Positions 7,067-10,038 of a stretch of 10,038 nucleotides of DNA are shown piece after piece (position 1 is the stretch's first letter; each line of letters opens with the position of its first letter). Location of the stretch: positions 1 through 10,038 of the forward strand of contig CAIUYS010000344.1 of assembly GCA_903903365.1 (NCBI GenBank), read 5' to 3'. A model generated the notes under the pieces. It was not told the origin of the DNA, did no database searches, and saw nothing but the letters and a program-made list of their open reading frames with translations. The position numbers were made by a program, and so were the translations under genes. The DNA comes from an uncultured Methylococcaceae bacterium. GTDB taxonomy: Bacteria; Pseudomonadota; Gammaproteobacteria; Methylococcales; Methylomonadaceae.

Positions 7067-8644
7067 TTAAAAAGCCCGCACTGCCCTGACCGCAAGTGGG
7101 ACGGACTTATTGTTGAAGCTATCATGGTCCTGGAAGCCATCGGTGAAGTACTGGTTCCACGCGCTGTAGGTGGAGCTGCTACTGTCCTCCGAAGAACTCC
7201 AGTAGGAGTAAGCACCAAAACCACCCACAACGGTTTTTTGTTGATACAGTAAATTCAATTCATCTTTGGAAGGTAAATACCAGTCCGTATAGCCGTTTAA
7301 GGCGTAAGCATCGGCGATTTTAGCAGTGGTATCGGCTTCAGCACAGCCCGCTACAATGTCGGCTGTATTCGCAGCACCGGTTCCCACTGCGGCGCCGTCG
7401 GCGCCGGATATTGAGACATCCATACAACCCCACTGCGCACCCGACGACTGATCCACCGGTGCCGCTTCCAAACCATGCAAGCCGGTAGCATCAGTGAGAT
7501 AAAACACTTTACCACCCGCCGGGCCAGTATCACCAATAGCAAGACTTGTGTTAGGGCAAGATCCGGGTACCCAAGTTGGTACACCATTACAAAGTTTTAA
7601 ACTTGCGTATTTATTACCCGCTGGAATTATCACCCAGGCGGTACCGTCCCAAAACTGCATATCACCTACATCATTACCCGCCTGCGGCAAGCCTGCCGCT
7701 CCTTGAATACCTTGTGGCCCTGTATCACCTTTTGCCCCACCTTTTGGACCAGCGGCACCAGTTTTCCCTATTAAACCAGTAGCACCAGTTGCTCCTGTTA
7801 CTCCTTTATTACCAACTGGACCTTTTGGGCCAACAGAACCAGTTAATCCTGTTTTTCCAGTTAATCCCGTTTTACCTTGTGTTCCTTGGGGGCCTTTCGA
7901 TCCAGCAGCACCAGTTAATCCTGTTTTACCTTGTATACCTTGCGGTCCTTGTGGACCAGTAGGACCGGGTACAGGAACGGCGGCAACATCGCCCGAGTGA
8001 ACAGCCCATGCATAGAGCTGGCCAGACTTAACGAAACTGTCCTGGACGCCATGGGTGGTAATGAAGATCCACGCGTCGACCGACCAGTGCGCGTGCTCAC
8101 TACCCGACCAGTACGAATAACTCTGGACGTTAGGAGCGTTAGCGAATAGATTATATTTGGCATTATGAGTTATTGCAATATCGGTTAAAGCCTCACCACC
8201 TAATTGATTGTAAAACAAATCACCCATTTGGCTACTCGTAATATTAGTACCATAAGCTTCTACGGGTGTAGAGGGCAGACTCCAGCCCTTTACACCACCC
8301 AACGTTAAGTTGTTAGCCCATGCTTGTGCGCCCCACCAGGTCATTGCGCCAGTGCTGGTATTAAAGTCTGCGCTGGTCAGGATATGGGTGCCGTTACTAC
8401 TCATGTCCCAGGCATTAAATGGTGTTTCATGAATAACCCCGACGTTGTTGATAATTTCATTAACCAGATTCGGATTACTCGCAGCCTGGGTTTGAAACAA
8501 GTTAGCATCGGCTGCCCAGGTGATTTTATTAACATCGTCATACACCATACCGCCACCACGGGCAATAAGTGCGGCTTGTGAAGATCCAGTAAAGCCCAGT
8601 CCAACCAACAAAACTACAGTTGCCGTTTTTTTGAAGTTAGTCAT
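7067..8644 (-). CDS. Secreted collagen-like protein flanked by two DUF1566/Lcl-type domains
   Basis: The protein is 525 aa with a clear Sec signal (residues 1-24, KK then a hydrophobic run, cut after SSQA). Residues 33-220 form a DUF1566-like domain: VYDDVNKITWAADANLF, GWSLPSTP, SYWSGSEHA, and YAWAVHSGDV at its end. The linker VPVPG (223-227) leads into about 31 Gly-X-Y triplets (227-319) rich in KTGLTG and GPQG, with one extra residue breaking the phase near GGAK (302-305). A short FWDGTAWVIIPAG segment (331-343) follows. Last is a C-terminal Lcl_C/DUF1566 domain (about 370-525) with YTDWYLPSKDELNLLY, YSYWSSSED and closing AVRAVRAF. In Legionella Lcl this domain type sits after collagen repeats in a surface adhesin that binds glycosaminoglycans. 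A surface or matrix adhesion role is the natural inference here, but not shown. The gene stands alone, with its own promoter. Confidence 0.9.
   Translation of the reverse strand: MTNFKKTATVVLLVGLGFTGSSQAALIARGGGMVYDDVNKITWAADANLFQTQAASNPNLVNEIINNVGVIHETPFNAWDMSSNGTHILTSADFNTSTGAMTWWGAQAWANNLTLGGVKGWSLPSTPVEAYGTNITSSQMGDLFYNQLGGEALTDIAITHNAKYNLFANAPNVQSYSYWSGSEHAHWSVDAWIFITTHGVQDSFVKSGQLYAWAVHSGDVAAVPVPGPTGPQGPQGIQGKTGLTGAAGSKGPQGTQGKTGLTGKTGLTGSVGPKGPVGNKGVTGATGATGLIGKTGAAGPKGGAKGDTGPQGIQGAAGLPQAGNDVGDMQFWDGTAWVIIPAGNKYASLKLCNGVPTWVPGSCPNTSLAIGDTGPAGGKVFYLTDATGLHGLEAAPVDQSSGAQWGCMDVSISGADGAAVGTGAANTADIVAGCAEADTTAKIADAYALNGYTDWYLPSKDELNLLYQQKTVVGGFGAYSYWSSSEDSSSSTYSAWNQYFTDGFQDHDSFNNKSVPLAVRAVRAF
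7683..7964 (-). repeat. Gly-X-Y coding repeats with internal 54-bp period
   Basis: This segment codes for the collagen-like stretch. The blocks at 7857-7891 and 7911-7945 are about 85% identical and lie exactly 54 bp (18 residues) apart. They encode GPQGTQGKTGLTG and GPQGIQGKTGLTG. A third partial unit (KTGLTG) is at about 7840-7856. The pattern suggests growth by slippage or unequal crossing-over and makes the repeat number likely to vary between strains. Confidence 0.75.
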
Positions 8645-8686
8645 TTTCTATTTTCTTAGTGTTCTTGTTAAAAGTAACACGCATAA

Positions 8687-8710
8687 AAAAACCGCTTTAA
8701 GTCTAGGCGG
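8687..8710 (-). terminator. Terminator-like hairpin in the leader of the collagen-like gene
   Basis: Read on the - strand, CCGC (in GCCGCC) and GCGG bracket an 11-nt loop and are followed at once by seven Ts, about 41 nt before the start codon. The stem is only 4 perfect base pairs, so on its own it is a weak intrinsic terminator. Placed between promoter and gene it could work as an attenuator or be part of a larger leader fold. The function is inferred only. Confidence 0.4.
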
Positions 8711-8750
8711 CTTATGTGTTGGTAGTGCCTTAATGTACTAAGACAGCTTG

Positions 8751-8779
8751 ATTGTAAGTGGTTGCTGGAATGTAAGCAA
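8751..8779 (-). promoter_or_regulatory. Sigma70-like promoter of the collagen-like gene
   Basis: On the - strand TTGCTT (8774-8779) and TACAAT (8751-8756, one mismatch to TATAAT) are spaced by exactly 17 bp. Transcription would start near 8744, giving a leader of about 100 nt before the ATG at 8644. The -10 and spacing are good and the -35 is half-matched. Confidence 0.55.
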
Positions 8780-8780
8780 T

Positions 8781-8804
8781 AAATTACAACTTGAGGGGTA
8801 ATTT
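8781..8804. promoter_or_regulatory. Palindromic operator-like dyad beside the promoter
   Basis: AAATTAC (8781-8787) and GTAATTT (8798-8804) are perfect inverted 7-bp half-sites, 10 bp apart. They end 1 bp upstream of the -35 box of the collagen-like gene, a position fitting an activator or repressor dimer. The cognate regulator is unknown. Confidence 0.4.
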
Positions 8805-9052
8805 GAGAATTGGCTGTGCGTCAACATAAACCGCATAGGGTTTTATGAAATATTAACCGATGGTCTATACAAGACTATAAATCAAAAGTCTAACCTCTTT
8901 ATCCGCTTAGCTTATAACTTATCAAATTATTTTTTACTCGTTTTAGGGTACGCCTACGGGTACACTTTGAAATCTGGCGGGATGAATATCGGATGATATT
9001 TATTTTGAAAACGTCGGCAACTGCTGCCAGGCCTCAATACATAAAGAAGCCT

Positions 9053-9077
9053 AGGGCAACCGCAAGGGATTGCCCCT
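9053..9077. repeat. Short palindromic repeat ending CCCCTAC
   Basis: GGGCAA (9054-9059) pairs with TTGCCC (9070-9075). Inside, CC and GG close around GCAA with one bulge. The unit is bounded by CTAG and CCTAC. It resembles the REP-like units at 6164 and 6858 in the trailing CTAC, but its core is different, so I treat it as a separate family. Confidence 0.6.
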
Positions 9078-9152
9078 ACAGAACGAGGACATCGTTATAT
9101 AAATGCATTTTGCTTTTCCAGGGTGGTGCGGGGTTTTAAGCACAATTTAAAG

Positions 9153-9238
9153 CTGACATAAAACCACGAAGTTTACGAACAAATCCAAGTTAAAAACTTT
9201 GTGCTCTTCGTGTCTTCGTGGTTTAATCAAGCTGTCAG
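9153..9238. repeat. Second CACGAAG-family inverted repeat, downstream of nadB
   Basis: AAACCACGAAG (9161-9171) is the reverse complement of CTTCGTGGTTT (9213-9223). The right side also has the full CTTCGTGTCTTCGTGG seen at 91-106. CTGACA (9153-9158) and TGTCAG (9233-9238) may form an outer pair. The left arm lacks the second CACGAAG unit, so this copy is less symmetric than the one at 39-107. It lies 12 bp after the nadB stop and may form the 3' end of that transcript. Confidence 0.7.
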
Positions 9239-9249
9239 AATTTTTTAAA

Positions 9250-10038
9250 TCAAACCGTCGGGCTTTTTGCTAAAGGTGTCAAAATGGTGTTTTGTGGTGG
9301 TTTGCTGTTATCCGTTTCCGGGTAATCCAGTGTGTAATGCAGGCCACGGCTTTCTTTACGTTGTTGTGCGCAACGAATAATTAATTCGGCGACGATGACC
9401 AGATTACGTAGTTCCAGTAAATCACTGGTAACGCGGAAATTACCGTAATATTCGGCGATTTCTTTTTTAAGCAGTTCCACACGACTCATTGCCCGACTCA
9501 GGCGTTTATCGGTTCTGACGATGCCTACGTAATCCCACATAAAATGGCGCAATTCGTCCCAGTTGTGTGACACAACGACTTCTTCATCGGAGTCGCTGAC
9601 TTTTGATTCATCCCAATCCGGTATATTTGGAATCGGTGGAATGTTGGGGAGTTTTAGTAAAATATCTTCGCTGGCGCGTTCGGCAAAAACCAGGCATTCC
9701 AGCAAGGAGTTGCTGGCCATACGATTAGCGCCGTGCAGGCCGGTGCTGGCCACCTCGCCAACGGCATAAAGGTTTTTGATGTCAGTGCGGGCATAGCTGT
9801 CCGTTAACACGCCACCACAGGTGTAATGCGCCGCAGGTACAACGGGGATAGGTTGTTTGGTGATATCAATACCAAAGTCGAGACATTGTTGGTAAATCGT
9901 AGGGAAATGCTCGCGTATAAAGTCTTCTGATTTATGACTGATATCAAGATAAACGCAGTCTATACCGCGCTTTTTCATTTCGTGATCGATGGCTCTGGCA
10001 ACAATATCCCGTGGCGCCAGTTCGCCTCGCGGGTCAAA
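9250..10038 (-). CDS. nadB: L-aspartate oxidase, C-terminal part (runs off the window)
   Basis: This flavoenzyme oxidises L-aspartate to iminoaspartate, which quinolinate synthase (NadA) uses in de novo NAD synthesis in the cytoplasm. The 262 visible residues are the C-terminal half. They begin FDPRGELAPRDIVARAIDHE at the right edge, without a break. VVPAAHYTCGGV (part of the substrate site) and GLHGANRMASNSLLECLVF (flavin and substrate binding, with its conserved Arg) follow. The helical C-terminal domain has HNWDELRHFMWDYVGIVRT and RKESRGLHYTLDYPE. These match the gammaproteobacterial form closely. The gene really starts beyond 10038; the internal Met at 9976-9978 is not the start. It ends in TGA at 9250-9252. 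No nadA or nadC is in view. Confidence 0.97.
   Translation of the reverse strand, partial: FDPRGELAPRDIVARAIDHEMKKRGIDCVYLDISHKSEDFIREHFPTIYQQCLDFGIDITKQPIPVVPAAHYTCGGVLTDSYARTDIKNLYAVGEVASTGLHGANRMASNSLLECLVFAERASEDILLKLPNIPPIPNIPDWDESKVSDSDEEVVVSHNWDELRHFMWDYVGIVRTDKRLSRAMSRVELLKKEIAEYYGNFRVTSDLLELRNLVIVAELIIRCAQQRKESRGLHYTLDYPETDNSKPPQNTILTPLAKSPTV

Larger units (their letters stand above)
8645..9249. other. Gene-free spacer between nadB and the collagen-like gene
   Basis: I see no coding sequence in these 605 bases on either strand. The left 160 bp carry the leader, promoter and dyad of the collagen-like gene. The stretch 8805-9050 is AT-rich without clear structure, apart from a GGGTAC direct repeat 12 bp apart near 8946-8963. 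The right part holds two palindromic repeats, at 9053-9077 and 9162-9223. Confidence 0.7.

Noticed and set aside
7683..7964. CRISPR-like or tandem satellite array
   Set aside because: Repeats are in-frame Gly-X-Y codons with no constant repeat and unique spacer structure.
7576..8163. Small + and - strand frames overlapping the collagen-like gene
   Set aside because: They arise from low-complexity Gly-X-Y coding DNA read in other frames, with no sign of independent genes.
9250..9978. A complete 242-aa protein starting at Met 9976-9978
   Set aside because: The frame continues upstream to the window edge with perfect NadB similarity (ELAPRDIVARAIDHE), so this Met is internal.

Overview
The window looks like a chromosomal stretch of a gammaproteobacterium. 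The visible NadB sequence follows the gammaproteobacterial type closely. The DUF1566/Lcl proteins with a VPxPG-type junction and the many short palindromic repeats resemble what I know from Methylococcales-type methanotrophs. This placement is an inference from style, not from a marker gene.

Left part (about 1-6084, + strand): a compact three-gene heavy-metal efflux operon. It encodes an outer-membrane channel (CusC/TolC type), a periplasmic adaptor with two tandem heavy-metal-binding domains (CusB type), and an RND pump (CusA type). The genes overlap or lie 2 bp apart, so they are surely co-transcribed and build one trans-envelope complex. The pump keeps the three substrate methionines and the proton-relay residues of Cu(I)/Ag(I) exporters. 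No CusF chaperone and no CusRS two-component system is visible. A hairpin-forming repeat (39-107) lies just upstream of the first gene.

Middle part (6085-7066): a genomic scar. A back-to-back pair of REP-like hairpins starts 7 bp after the cusA stop. It runs directly into a PIN-domain toxin gene that has lost its 5' half, followed by its intact ribbon-helix-helix antitoxin gene. Then come the C-terminal end of a tyrosine recombinase, a third REP-like hairpin, and a 48-bp piece that is a second, slightly diverged copy of the cusA 3' end, with its own stop codon. The whole patch reads as the decayed remains of a rearrangement or insertion bounded by REPs.

Right part (7067-10038, - strand): a secreted collagen-like protein of 525 aa with a DUF1566/Lcl-type domain on each side of a Gly-X-Y stretch. 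It is preceded by a well-formed sigma70-like promoter, a palindromic operator-like dyad and a leader with a terminator-like hairpin. Beyond a roughly 600-bp gene-free spacer with two more palindromic repeats lies the 3' part of nadB (L-aspartate oxidase, NAD synthesis), which runs off the right edge.
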